Shown: piece after piece, positions 40,711 through 51,846 of the stretch | How the letters are laid out: each line of letters starts with the position of its first letter | Numbering within the stretch: the stretch's first letter is position 1 | NCBI RefSeq assembly: GCF_016097555.1 | Contig: NC_054708.1 | Span: 4,392,796 to 4,456,795 of the forward strand | DNA length: 64,000 nt | Source of the DNA: Gigantopelta aegis | Taxonomy: Eukaryota > Mollusca > Gastropoda > Neomphalida > Peltospiridae | Reading direction: 5' to 3' | Notes under the pieces: model-generated | What the model saw: only the letters and a program-made list of their open reading frames with translations | Database searches by the model: none | Told to the model about the DNA's origin: nothing | Position numbers and translations under genes: made by a program

Positions 40711-43151
40711 TAGTGATTTCCCTAGAAATTTGGCATATATATATATACATGTATATATAAAGGCACACACATTATTTACCCTCTGCACCAAAGTAAATAC
40801 TAAACGATATTTTTTTTAACATCATGTTATGGTTTATGCAGCCAACTGCACAACATGTGTTAGGCATCATGACCGTTAACTGTTGTAAATGATCGACCAA
40901 AGTTGCCTCATTTCACTATCAAACCATATGTAACTAAGGAGAAGCTTCACAGCGTCACGTGATAAACAATGGCGGCCAGGGGTCGAAGTACCCGTATGTT
41001 CGGTTCCGAGAATTCTTCAAGAGGGGTGAAAGGATAGGACTTAATCTAACAACGTCATAATATGTTATGATATAAAAGCAAACGTGATGACGTCATATTA
41101 TTATTATTTATTATTATTATTACTATTATTATTATTATAACGATACCACTAGAGATCATCGATTTCATAGTAATTGTGTCACATACTTTGGAGGCTTTCA
41201 CCCCTCTTGAAGAGTATTCCATAAACAAGCAACATGGCAGACGGCAGAAAACTGCATGTATTTTCCCTTATGCAATCTCAGCAAACACAATATCGGTGAC
41301 ATCGTTGCAGTCTCTTGTGTGGAATCTGTATATTTGTAGTGGCTTTTTTGCGATTTGTGTCTGGACAAACTTTGGAGGAAATTAACGGCAATTAAAGGTA
41401 GGAGAGTAATTTTTTGTAGTTGTTAACAATTTGGTTCGGACAATAGTCTTGATAATTGATTAAACTTATCTACCATCAAACTTTAAAAATAAAATAAAAT
41501 AAAACTAATAATAATTGATAGATGGAAAGAGTTCGACCTGTACCCCTCTGTATCAAAGTCTATAAAGACTAACCCTAATTATTTAAAGAGGGTACGGGTT
41601 GAACTCCTCAGTCTCCTGCCTTGCAGAGTTGCATAGACAGCAATTGCTGTAGTGTTATTGAGCTATAAACTGCCGTCGGTTGGGGGCATCATCGATGGCA
41701 AAGTTTATATTTTACCTGCAATGTCTAAAAATGGACTGCTTTTCGCAGGCCACCTTTTCGAGCCCTGCATGATTACCTACCTGTATTGAAGTTCAGTCGG
41801 AACATTATAATACAGGCCACTGGAAATTGAGAGATGGATTGTTTTGTTCGCACAAATCTAATTTTGCATAAAACTTATTTTTTGTTCACGCAAAATTTGG
41901 ATCACCATTTACTTGGATATATTTAACGGTTTATGCAAAATGGAAATAGGTTACCTGGATTTATTTCTGCGTAACCGATAAATGGGTCATGCAGATTTTC
42001 AATTCTCAGAGGCCTGTAATACATGTAGACGTTATGTCATGTGGTAGGTTATCGACTGTGCACCTGACCAACTTCTTAAAATTCAGGCAACAGGCTGTGC
42101 AGCATCACATACCCGTCAAACTCAGTCTTGTAGTTTGGCTGAAAATGTTGCATGGTTCAGGTTGATTGTATGATTGAAAACCTTATCAAAAACATGTCAC
42201 ATTCTCGGAACCGAACATACGGGTACTTCGGCCCTATCGCCATTGTTTATCACATGACGCAGTGAAGCCTCTCCTTAGTTACGTATGGTTTGATAGTGAA
42301 TTTAGTCAATTTCAGTCGATCATTTACATCAGTTAACGGCCAAGATGCCTAAAACATGTTGTGCAGTTGGCTGCATAAACCATAACTTGATGTTAAAAAA
42401 AATATCGTTTTAAAAATTTCGAAAAGAAGAGACCAGACACCGCTTCTGGGTAGAGGCACTGAATCGTGACAAACCTGATGCACACACAATGCGACTACGT
42501 TGAGTTTAATAACCGACGTTAATAGCAACCAAAATGGTTAAAGCACGTGCATTGATAACATTTCCACATTATACTGTAAATAAAATACACAATTCCATCT
42601 ACTTTAATGGAAAAAAAAACCCAACCCCGGATGCATCCAGTTTTTGAATAAAGAGTATACTCTCCTTTTTTTTTATTATCATCAAATTTGTGTGGTCTTC
42701 ATTTTTCATTTAATCTAATTTTAGAGTTCAATCAAGACATTCTCTATACTTGTATTTATTTTGCCATCTTCGGCTACTACATCTATTTATTTATTTTTAT
42801 TTTAAAAATAAAAAGTATATGCAGTTAAATTACACACACACATAATAATAATAATAATTCATTATACAAGTTCTTTTTTAAACTTTATTTTTATTTTGTG
42901 TTTTACAAATGTGTCTGTAGCAGGCCTGCAGTACGAAAATATAGGTTTTCTAATACTTTATATATAAATATGGCTTCTTCCCCTACCTAGATTGTCCCTA
43001 CTACTCAAGATTTTGCCCCCTACCCCACTCCAGATATTGTACCTGCGGACGTGTAATAGCCCAAATGTATAATGTATTAAACAATAAAGGTATACTTGTA
43101 TCTCGGATACATACATACATATATACATACACATACATGTGTATATGTATG

Positions 43152-43227
<76 letters not shown>

Positions 43228-46200
43228 AACATACATGTATACATGTTTCTGGGGTTTTTTTTTATTTACTCTGTTATGAATCAATGTAATTTGGTGGTTG
43301 TGGCACATTTGTAGATTTTGCTTAGAACTTAAAAGGACTTACCTTTTTGCATCTACATGTCGTATTATGGTATTCTGCAGTTCTTCGGATTATGTGTGTG
43401 TGTGTGTGCATGTGTGCATGTGTGCACACAATTTGCTTCAACAATTATCTGCAATAAAATGAATGGTCATCGCCATATTTGATATTTGTTTTCCTTTCTA
43501 AAAACACTGTTTCACATGGAGAATAATATGGCATTTAACCATCTCATTCACACATTTTCTTTGAATATGCTACATACGTGAATCTATACAAGAGGTAATT
43601 TAACCTTGGTTAAAAGCAACTTAGGTTAAATATGTGTAGTCTAGCAGAAGGCATATTGATACAGATCAGTTTACTAACGGTCATGATCATTTCCCCATCT
43701 CCTTTCTCCACCTGTATCTTAGGAAACATTAGTTTTGTACATATTACTTAAATTTTAATTGCAATAACAATTCCAATACAGCCCAAGACAAAATCTGGAA
43801 TAATCACTGACTAGGTATAAAACAACACTAATATATATATATATGTATTTTGTGTGTGTGTGTGTGTGTGTGTTAACCATTATTTACTCAGGTAAGTTTT
43901 GGGGTTTTATTAATCAATATACCATGTTAAACCCTATTATTAAAACAGTTTTATGTTTATTCGATGAGGTAACACTATATTTTAGTAGGTTGTAGACCAT
44001 GACATGAAAATAATATGGGAGTTATTAATTGCTACCCTATCTTAGATTATGGGGGAGGGGCAATTTAAAATATTAACATTCACATGCCAAATGGAGCTAT
44101 ATATTATTCTCCTTGAACTAATCTCAGGGGAGTTATGGGTAGCTAGAGAGAGATATAACTCCCCTTAGATGACAAGGTCTGAGGTTGGCTTTATTTTATT
44201 ATTGCTATTTTCTTTTCGCCTGCATTCAACCGGCAAGGAAGGACAACATCATGAGATAATTTCACAATCTGTAAAAACAAAATCATTTCATTATTTCAAG
44301 AAACTGGGTTTTTTTTTTAAATAATAAAAGAATGTATTCAGTGGAACATTTTCACTGTTGCCAATACATCTGTATAATAAGAATGACAATAATAATACTG
44401 TAATTTAAAGTTGTAAAGTAACAACTTTGTAATTGTTTAATTATTACATTCTATTTGGAAATAAAATAATTATGTTAAATCATAAAAATAATTATCTTGA
44501 ATCATGCATATAAATTTTATTATTATACATACAAATTATATATTTTGTAGCCCACATCATAATTATTATAATATTAATAATTATCTTATCATTTTAAAGT
44601 TGTTAAAATTTATAATTAATATTACCTGAAAATTGCATCAACAAAAATTGTTCTGCCCAACCTGCCTCTAGTCGGGTCCCCTCGACAATATAAGCTATAC
44701 GGAAACATGTCGGTAAAAAATATACACTGTACTAATTCATATTCCCGTTGTTCGTTTCTCTTATATGACAACCCAAGCTGCTATAATACTCATAAGACAT
44801 GCTGCAACTATGTGTTAGCTACAGAAAATAAATGACAATATGCAAGGCATGCAAAAAGTTAATATGATAACTTTATTCTATGTAAAACAGTAATCACTAA
44901 GGCTTTGCTTCAACCCCAAAGACCCGGATGATCGGTAACTAGGCCGTGTAACGTCACGCCGGTTCCGAGAATAGAAGCTAACACTACCACTGACTTTACA
45001 TCTTTTACTTGGTTAATTGATGTATATATACATAATTTGTTAAAATATTCCCATTTTATTATTGCACATTTACATCCTATTTTACAAATTAATGATCTTT
45101 GTTGTGTTTGCCCAATATATGTATTTTTTGAAGAGCAAGTGGTTGTATTATAGTAAATTGAGGATCAAACTTGTGACCAAATGATGTCAAAATCATGCAG
45201 ACAGAAGGTAACAGACAATTACACAACATCATAGGAGTGGTGTTTTGGGGGGGTGTTACAAAACAGTTGGGAGAAGGATGTGACATAACCCACAAGATTT
45301 GTTTTTTCAATTGAAAAACTAACTTTGTAACAGAACTACTGTTCTTACATACATATCATCCAGTGCTAACAAAAATGGAAGATATTGAAGAAGTTGTAGC
45401 CAGACTTATAATTCTGTTGAAAATATTTGTCAAAAATAGTTGCACAAATTTAACACATTAATTCATGGAGAATAGGATTTTTATTAAAATTTATTAATTA
45501 ATTATTAGTATTTATTTTTTCTTGCAGGTATCATATATGATGTGATAGTAGAACCTCCAAGTATAGGCCATACAACAGATGAAAGGGGAAACAGTAAACC
45601 AGTGAGTGATATTAAATTGTGATAGTGCTTTTAGTAGAAATTCATCCACATTACAAAGGAAGACCACTAAAAATTGCGAGGCAATAGTTTTGTTTGCCTG
45701 ACACAAGTGCAAATGTATTAAACTTTCAACTGTAGGTTCTAGGTTTGTTCATTGATTGAAAATTGTTTAGCTCAGAAATTTCCTTCTTCAAACTTCCATC
45801 TGTGGTGTCTGCGTCATTGTTTTTCCCACAGTTGTAAGGCCATGGTATGTGTTTTCCAGTTTGTTGGAAAGTACATATATAAAAGACCCTGTGCTGCTAA
45901 TGGTAACATGGCAAGTTAATTAATCAATGCGTTCTAGTGGTGTTTTTAAACAAAAACAAACTTCAACTGTGGTATGTAAACTTGTCGGAATAAATATTGT
46001 GTTCAAACAAAATAATGTTGGCAGTATTTTTCAAAATTAACCAATGTCAAACCAAAGAAACTTACTCTACGTTTTATTTCTTCTCTTTATATTTTAGGAA
46101 ACTACATTGTTATTAATAAGTTTTTTCAAGGAACAGCCTTGTTTTTTTGTTATTATATTTGGAAAAGTTAAATTAGAAATTAATGTGACTACAGGTGGAA

Positions 46201-49180
46201 GAGACTGTCATATGACAAAATAAATACAAAAATAATTAAGAAAATGCCCCCGGCAAAAAAAAACATGCCTTGAAAAAAAAATCTACTAAAAGAGCCAAAC
46301 AAGTGCCATGGAGTATGAAACGAGGCACAGCATTGCTGATTGCCATGGACAGTTGCAGGGGTTGTATTGTAGTTACAGCTCGGGAACACATTATGGATTG
46401 GTTACATAGACTAGACAATGGCATTGATTGAAGTGATAATAAACATTTATTTTATTTTAGCCCATCTGGAACATGGCTTTAGTTTTCACTTGTTCATTCC
46501 ATGCCGGACTCTTAACTATGTACAAGGGGCGAGATGTAGCCCAGTGGTAAAGTGCACGCCTGATGCGTGGTCGGTCTAGGATCGATCCCCATTGGTGGGC
46601 ACATTGGGTTATTTCTCATTCCAGCCAGTACACCACGACTAGTATATCAAAGACTGTGTTATGTGCTATCCTGTCTGTGGGATGATGCATATAACATATC
46701 TCTTGCTACTAACAGAAAAATGTAGCGGGTTTCCTCTCTATGACTGTGTCAAAATGACCATATGTATGACATCTAACAGTTTATGATTAATAAATCAGTG
46801 TGCTCTAGTGGTGTCATTAAACAAACCAAAATCTTCTAAGTATTTAGATGTGTGCAGTGTTTGAATCACTAGCCCTCACAAAGTTTTGGCTAGTGCCCTA
46901 GATGTATTACAGTAACACAGGAGAATATTTCCTTTAGCCCACACCAAAATCTTCTAAGTATTTAGATGTGTGCAGTGTTTGAATCACTAGCCCTCACAAA
47001 GTTTTGGCTAGTGTCCTAGATGTATTGCAGTAACACAGGAGAATATTTCCTTTAGCCCACACCAAAATCTTCTAAGTATTTAGATGTGTGCAGTGTTTGA
47101 ATCACTAGCCCTCACAAAGTTTTGGCTAGTGTCCTAGATGTATTGCAGTAACACAGGAGAATATTTCCTTTAGCCCACACCAAAATCTTCTAAGTATTTA
47201 GATGTGTGCAGTGTTTGAATCACTAGCCCTCACAAAGTTTTGGCTAGTGTCCTAGATGTATTACAGTAACACAGGAGAATCTTTCCTTTAGCCCACACCA
47301 AAATCTTCTAAGTATTTAGATGTGTGCAGTGTTTGAATCACTAGCCCTCACAAAGTTTTGGCTAGTGTCCTAGATGTATTACAGTAACACAGGAGAATAT
47401 TTCCTTTAGCCCACACCAAAATCTTCTAAGTATTTAGATGTGTGCAGTGTTTGAATCACTAGCCCTCACAAAGTTTTGGCTAGTGCCCTAGATGTATTGC
47501 AGTAACACAGGAGAATATTTCCTTTAGCCCACACCAAAAATTCATTAACCACAACCGAGGGCTAGTGGATTTGTCAAACACTTAGAGGCGCAGATCCTAG
47601 TTTCAGCTCATAAAAATAGACACTAAGTTTAGTTAATCTACAAACCTGAAACATTTTTGGATAAAGTTACAACACGGTGAAAGATGTTAAAACAGAGAAA
47701 TATCTTTAAAAATAAACCAGCACTCGAATAAATAACTGCTACTTCTCAGACGCACGTGCATTTTTAAAAATATGATAAATGCATTTTGTGATATTAAAAA
47801 CACCAGGATGACCAAAAACACTTCAAATGTTCGGAAATGGATAATCTAAACAAAATCTAAGTAAGGTATGATTTTAGTTATAAAAAATGGTGCTAATAGT
47901 AAAAAATATGCTGTAGTGTTTTAAAAACTAGAGTACGTCCCTTTAATATGTTCCTGGTAATTTTGTTTTCCAGGTTGCCTTCATGCCTCATCGAATCAAC
48001 GGGCAGTACATAATGGAAGGCCTGGCGGCAAGTTTCCTCTTCATGCTGGGAGGAATGGGCTTTGTGATTCTCGACCAGACCAACAAGCCCATGATGCCGC
48101 GCCTCAATCGCATTCTGCTGCTCAGCATCGGTCTCATTTCCATTCTCATCTCGTTTTTCATGTGCAAAGTTTTCATGAGGATCAAAGTGCCGTAAGTGTT
48201 AACGTTGTTTTAGCCATGGCTAGTTCTGGCACACGTCAAATTCACCAACTGCAAATTTTAAGAACAAATGACAAATTTGGCTAAATAAATGCAAATAATA
48301 ATTTATTTATTTTTTGAAAATATCTCCGATTCAGCAATTTTCTTAGTTTAATAGATAATTTAGTGAAATCGTTTGCTCACCCAGAGCTAGCCCTGTTAGC
48401 ATGCTGTACTCGGGGATACCCAGAGTTTAAGCCATCATTCACTAAATTAGTAAGTGCAAATTAAAAGTTGAATTTGGCAAATATATGTTACGACTAATTC
48501 TCAAAAATTGTTGTTTATTCATGTACAGCCATTTTTGCTGCTTGGATAAAGAAAACTTATTTTGGTTACAGGTTTTCTCATTAAATTTGTCAAATGTTTG
48601 AGTGTTCCAGCTTAAAGCCACCAGTTTTTAACTGTATACCCACAGCTTCAATTAATGTTAAAAATTAAGAATTTTTCCACCTGTTATGAAGTTACTTTAA
48701 ATAGTATTCCGACACTTACTAACGTTTTACTCAACTAACTAACATTTTTCTAACAGTTTGTACATATTTTTATCCATTGAATTTTATCAACTTACATAAT
48801 TCATCCATGTGCATATTCCTCTTCTCATTGTTATGCAGTGGATAATTAGTGAAGTGTGCTGCATTAGTGAATTCAGTTTTATCAGTATGCACAAAATAAC
48901 ACTTGGATTAAAAATATTAATACCATTTTTGTTTTTCCATATATACACAAGTAACCAGACATAGGCTTTACAACTGTTGAATAAAATTTAAACACTAAAT
49001 ATAAAATTAATTCAGTAAATCAAACAGCTATAAAACGCTTACATTTAGAAAAGTTAATCGATGTTACTTAGGAGAAAGATGTTTTACAAATGTTCCTAAA
49101 CGAACACTGCATATGACAATGAGAGTATTGCTAACACTGTGTTGTTTTTATTTATTTGCAGAGGATACTTACAGTCGTAG
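38352..49180 (+). CDS. OSTC: OSTC, oligosaccharyltransferase complex subunit
   Basis: Exons 38352..38490, 45528..45601, 47974..48191 and 49162..49180 join to 149 residues, exactly the human length. Landmarks: [60 protein letters not shown]. Three membrane helices are expected at about residues 31-52, 84-104 and 116-136. In animals OSTC (DC2) joins the STT3A oligosaccharyltransferase to the Sec61 translocon for co-translational N-glycosylation in the ER membrane. Introns 2 and 3 are GT-AG; intron 1 (7.0 kb) has the donor GCAAGT, the usual consensus of GC-AG introns. Intron 1 contains two inverted P-like elements, intron 2 SINEs and a 118-bp array. The gene is tail to tail with ZZZ3. Confidence 0.97.
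38778..41013 (-). mobile_element. P-like (THAP) element, copy 1
   Basis: The ends ATTCTCGGAACCG and CGGTTCCGAGAAT are inverted repeats. The minus strand near 40885..40840 reads [14 protein letters not shown], the start of a THAP zinc finger, the DNA-binding domain of P-element transposases. A 0.39-kb MITE (40338..40728) is nested inside. Non-autonomous, 2.24 kb. It is the inverted partner of 42201..44972. Confidence 0.75.
40338..40728 (+). mobile_element. MITE, second copy, nested in P-like element
   Basis: Starts TAGTGTTTTCCCTAG and ends in TTAGTGATTTCCCTAG-related sequence. The body matches the reverse complement of 33216..33545 (ATGGCAAAAGATATAAAAGG in that copy). It is absent from P-like copy 2, so it arrived after the two copies separated. 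Confidence 0.7.
41445..42200. other. OSTC intron 1 between the inverted copies
   Basis: About 0.75 kb of sequence between the two P-like copies. No gene is recognised. Confidence 0.5.
42345..42503 (+). pseudogene. THAP domain remnant of a P-like transposase
   Basis: Reads [14 protein letters not shown], then ISF, a stop codon TAA where a tyrosine codon is expected, then [20 protein letters not shown]. The C-x3-C pair, the FxKF block and the conserved tryptophan fit a THAP zinc finger; the second C-x2-H pair would lie further on and is not found before the next stop. One substitution gives the stop in an otherwise open frame. Confidence 0.78.
43100..43230. repeat. (CATA)n/(TA)n microsatellite
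   Basis: CATA-rich sequence passing into about 35 TA units and then CA units. Open frames of Y-I repeats here are artefacts. Confidence 0.95.
45838..45960 (+). repeat. SINE fragment in OSTC intron 2
   Basis: AAGGCCATGGTATGTGTTTT, then GACCCTGTGCTGCTAATGG and the tail TTCTAGTGGTGTTTTTAAAC. Diverged. Confidence 0.65.
46525..46835 (+). mobile_element. tRNA-headed SINE, near full length
   Basis: A box GATGTAGCCCAGTGGTAAAG and B box GGTCTAGGATCGATCCCC. The body and tail end GGTGTCATTAAACAAACC. The 118-bp tandem array starts within its last bases. Confidence 0.87.
46826..47533. repeat. 118-bp tandem repeat, six copies
   Basis: Six nearly identical units beginning CCAAAATCTTCTAAGTATTT, spaced exactly 118 bp (46826, 46944, 47062, 47180, 47298, 47416). 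Each unit contains CACTAGCCC and GGGCTAGTG-like halves (CACTAGCCCTCACAAAG, TTTTGGCTAGTG). It lies in OSTC intron 2. Confidence 0.92.
47584..47946 (+). mobile_element. MITE, about 0.36 kb, copy 1
   Basis: Shares CCTAGTTTCAGCTCAT near the left end and AACTAGAGTACGTCCCTTTA at the right end with the copy at 49275..49655. Its right end is 27 bp upstream of OSTC exon 3. Confidence 0.7.
48217..48394. mobile_element. MITE with AGGGCTAGC termini, copy 2
   Basis: GGCTAGTTCTGGCAC at the left and CACCCAGAGCTAGCCCT at the right; interior similar to 22387..22587. Confidence 0.75.
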
Positions 49181-49274
49181 AACATTTAGAAGCTGTGTGA
49201 ACGAGTTGATCCACCACCCACTCTTGTTTCTACTACATAAACATCTTAAACGGACTTGTCTTGTATTGTGTTTT
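49181..49274 (+). other. OSTC 3' UTR start
   Basis: Follows the stop codon TAG at 49178..49180 without a clear AATAAA before the MITE at 49275. Transcripts may terminate inside that MITE, where AATAAA occurs near 49555. Confidence 0.4.
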
Positions 49275-49655
49275 AAAGGCACATACCCTAGTTTCAGCCC
49301 ATGAACATTGACATTAAGTTTAGTTAATTTGCAAGCCTGCACCACACATTTGGATACGCTTATAACAGTGCGAAGCTAAAGTCTGTCATGTTTAAACAGG
49401 GAAATACTTTCTGAAATAACTGGAGCTTATCTCGGTAACATTTACTTCTCGGACGAATGTTCATTTTTAGAATTATGACAAATCCATTTTGGGGTATTAC
49501 AAAAACCTGTATGACCAGAACCACTTAGGTGTATACACAAATGAATATTCATATAATAAAATGTAAGTACTTCTAATTTAAATTATCAAAAATGGTTTTA
49601 ATAGTGAAAAATATGTTGTGTTTAAAAACTTTAAACTAGGGTCTGTCATTTTAAC
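49275..49655 (+). mobile_element. MITE, copy 2, in the OSTC 3' region
   Basis: Ends AAAGGCACATACCCTAGTTT and AAACTAGGGTCTGTCATTTT are near-perfect inverted repeats. Interior as at 47584..47946. Confidence 0.75.
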
Positions 49656-51420
49656 TGAACATGCAGAAGAATGTCCAGTTAAAGGCCTCCTCATTTGGTA
49701 TAAAGTATCTAGTAACTGTTCCCAAGATGTATCCTAATAGCATTACAAGTCGATGATGATGTGGGTGTTGTTGTTCCTTCCTCTTCCAGATAGTGCAAGT
49801 TATGGGTCAGTGTACACCGTGTATTCTAACTGTGCGGGATTGCCTCTGCCACTCGCCAGCTTCAAATTTATAAAACAATTGGTGAATTTTATTTTAATAT
49901 GGAGAAATAATTTTATGTAAATTTTAATAAATTATATTGGTAGAAAATAACTTTTGGTCAATTTGAAAATGTAATAAATTGTCAAAATTTTCTTCTCTCC
50001 AAAAGCCAGCGATGTTCCTGTCACACAACTATACGAGGTGGTTTGGCATTTGAGAATGGGTTGGGGGGGGGGGGGGGGTCGGGATTTAGCTTGGTCCGTT
50101 GAGGTGCTTATGTCACAGGATTGAACCTCCTCAGTGGATCCATTCAGCTGTTTGAGTTTTTTCTTGTTCCATCCAGTGCACCACAACTAGTCAAAGGCCT
50201 TGGTTTGTGCTTTCTTGTAGTGCATATAAAAGATCCCTTGCTACTAATGGAAAATTGTAGCAGGTTGATGACTATGTGCCAAATGTTTGATGATTAATTA
50301 ATCAATGTGCTCTAATGAAGTTAAACAAAACATAACAGAAACACATTCACTCCTCTTTGAAACATTAAGAAAGACTTTCCCTGCATCAGAACAGTTTAAA
50401 ACACAGCTGGTGTCAGCTAAAGTTTGCATTGAGCAAGGGATCAATAATCAGTTTTTTAAATATATTTTTCAGTACTGTGGCTTTTCCATCTTTTCTCTAT
50501 ATCTGTATGATTGACCATGTCACGGCGGGGATAGGTCTAGGTATAAAGTAGCCATGACTTGAAAATTTAATATGGAATTTCCGTATCAAGGAATCTTATA
50601 TTAATGGATGGTATGCCAACCCCTGCAATTAAAAAAATTACTATGGCAAACAAAATGACGTGGAAAAATAATGGCCATGGCAGTTTTATTGTTAACATGT
50701 TTGCAACTCTGGGTTGCAAGTAAATCTGAATGATGAGTTTGTTATTTGTTTTGTTTACTAATATGCTGTAAGATTCATTTATACCAGTTGCGGTCTTCAT
50801 CATCTGAAAGTGACGTAACAGTTAGTTCATGATCAAGAACATTGGGGTTCAATTTCAGTTCAATTCATATTTAACTTGCACATTCAGAGCAAGCTGTTTT
50901 ACGCATTTGGTGCTATGGAATTTGGAATGTCCCATAGGATTAAGCTAAATTGAAAATGGTGTGCAATTTGAATGAATGAACTTTGGTGCTTTTTAAACGG
51001 TCCGTCAAAATAGAAAAGGAGCAATTAAATAGATATTTACAAAATATTTTTTACTTGTCAGTTTTATTCTATTTCCGACACTACTTTGGTTGGAAATCAT
51101 TGCTGTTAATTTACATGCATTTCCGATTATGCCTGATGGCGCCGAGATGTAGATACTTAATAATAATGGTGCAGTTACTCTTTTAATATTTACGTTTTAT
51201 CTGTTTTCACTAAGTATATTTTATTTTTAACAGTAAGGAAAAAATATATCTTGGAAAAAAAAAGAATCCAATATACATGTAGGTCACAGCAAAAAATGTG
51301 TCACGGAGAATGAAAAAAACTGCAGCAATCTCCACGGCATTGCAACAGGCAATTGCAGGAGTTGGATGCAGTATTGTAATTAACAATCTTTTGCCATTAA
51401 TTATTAGGAAAAAGTCAATA
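49656..51420. other. Intergenic between OSTC and ZZZ3, mostly unique
   Basis: Holds a decayed relative of the AGGGCTAGC MITE (about 49840..49960), a poly-G tract (about 50063) and a SINE (50090..50335). No gene was seen. Confidence 0.5.
50090..50335 (+). mobile_element. SINE, partial head
   Basis: Reads GGATTGAACCTCCTCAGTGG (decayed B box), then TATAAAAGATCCCTTGCTAC and the tail TAATCAATGTGCTCTAATG. Confidence 0.75.
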
Positions 51421-51471
51421 ACTTCAGGAAAATGGAACACACAAAGTTAACAAAAGTTTAGTAATAGTAAC

Positions 51472-51477
51472 TTTATT
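51472..51477 (-). terminator. Probable ZZZ3 polyadenylation signal
   Basis: AATAAA on the minus strand 370 bp past the ZZZ3 stop codon. It is the first canonical hexamer I noticed downstream. Confidence 0.5.
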
Positions 51478-51846
51478 CCTTGGAGGAACACAATAACATT
51501 GCACAGGCAAGTTTTTGACACATTTTAACAATACAAGACTTTGTGCTACAACAAATGTGGATTTTCCTGGTAGATACCAACAATTACCTGTTGGTGATGG
51601 ATGTTTGTCTCTGAGGAAATCACAAATATGGGAGTTGTCTAGTGATGGTACATGTATAGGCAGTAGGCGAAATATACCAATTAATATATGAAAATACACC
51701 AAACCTACAAAAAGGAATTGCAACTCTTCTCTTGATAAAATGTTCAAGCATGTGCGTGTGTGTGGCCCATTAAACCACCTGCATCCATCATTAATCTACA
51801 AATCCTGCTTGTGTAACATCAGTCCCAGATTGATGACAGTTTGTTT

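Larger units (their letters stand above)
38548..41444. mobile_element. Foldback MITE with a P-like element inserted in its left arm
   Basis: Arms of about 240 bp begin ATTGTCCGAACCAAATTG on the left and end with its reverse complement on the right. The left arm is split between 38777 and 41014; once the 2.2-kb insertion is discounted it continues with TTCTTCAAGAGGGGTGAAAG, matching CTTTCACCCCTCTTGAAGAG at 41198..41217. The loop is only about 165 bp and contains (ATT)n. It lies in OSTC intron 1. Confidence 0.8.
42201..44972 (+). mobile_element. P-like (THAP) element, copy 2
   Basis: Bounded by ATTCTCGGAACCG and CGGTTCCGAGAAT, 2.77 kb, in inverted orientation relative to copy 1. Similarity runs over most of the length (for example GACCCGGATGATCGGTAACT near 44923, inverse of 38812..38840). 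It carries extra sequence in the middle, including a long (AT)n tract. Confidence 0.78.

Noticed and set aside
38544-44975. One giant palindrome
   Set aside because: It resolves into a foldback MITE (38548..41444) plus two inverted copies of a separate P-like element with its own ends.
47988-48185. Minus-strand 65-codon frame
   Set aside because: Antisense shadow of OSTC exon 3.
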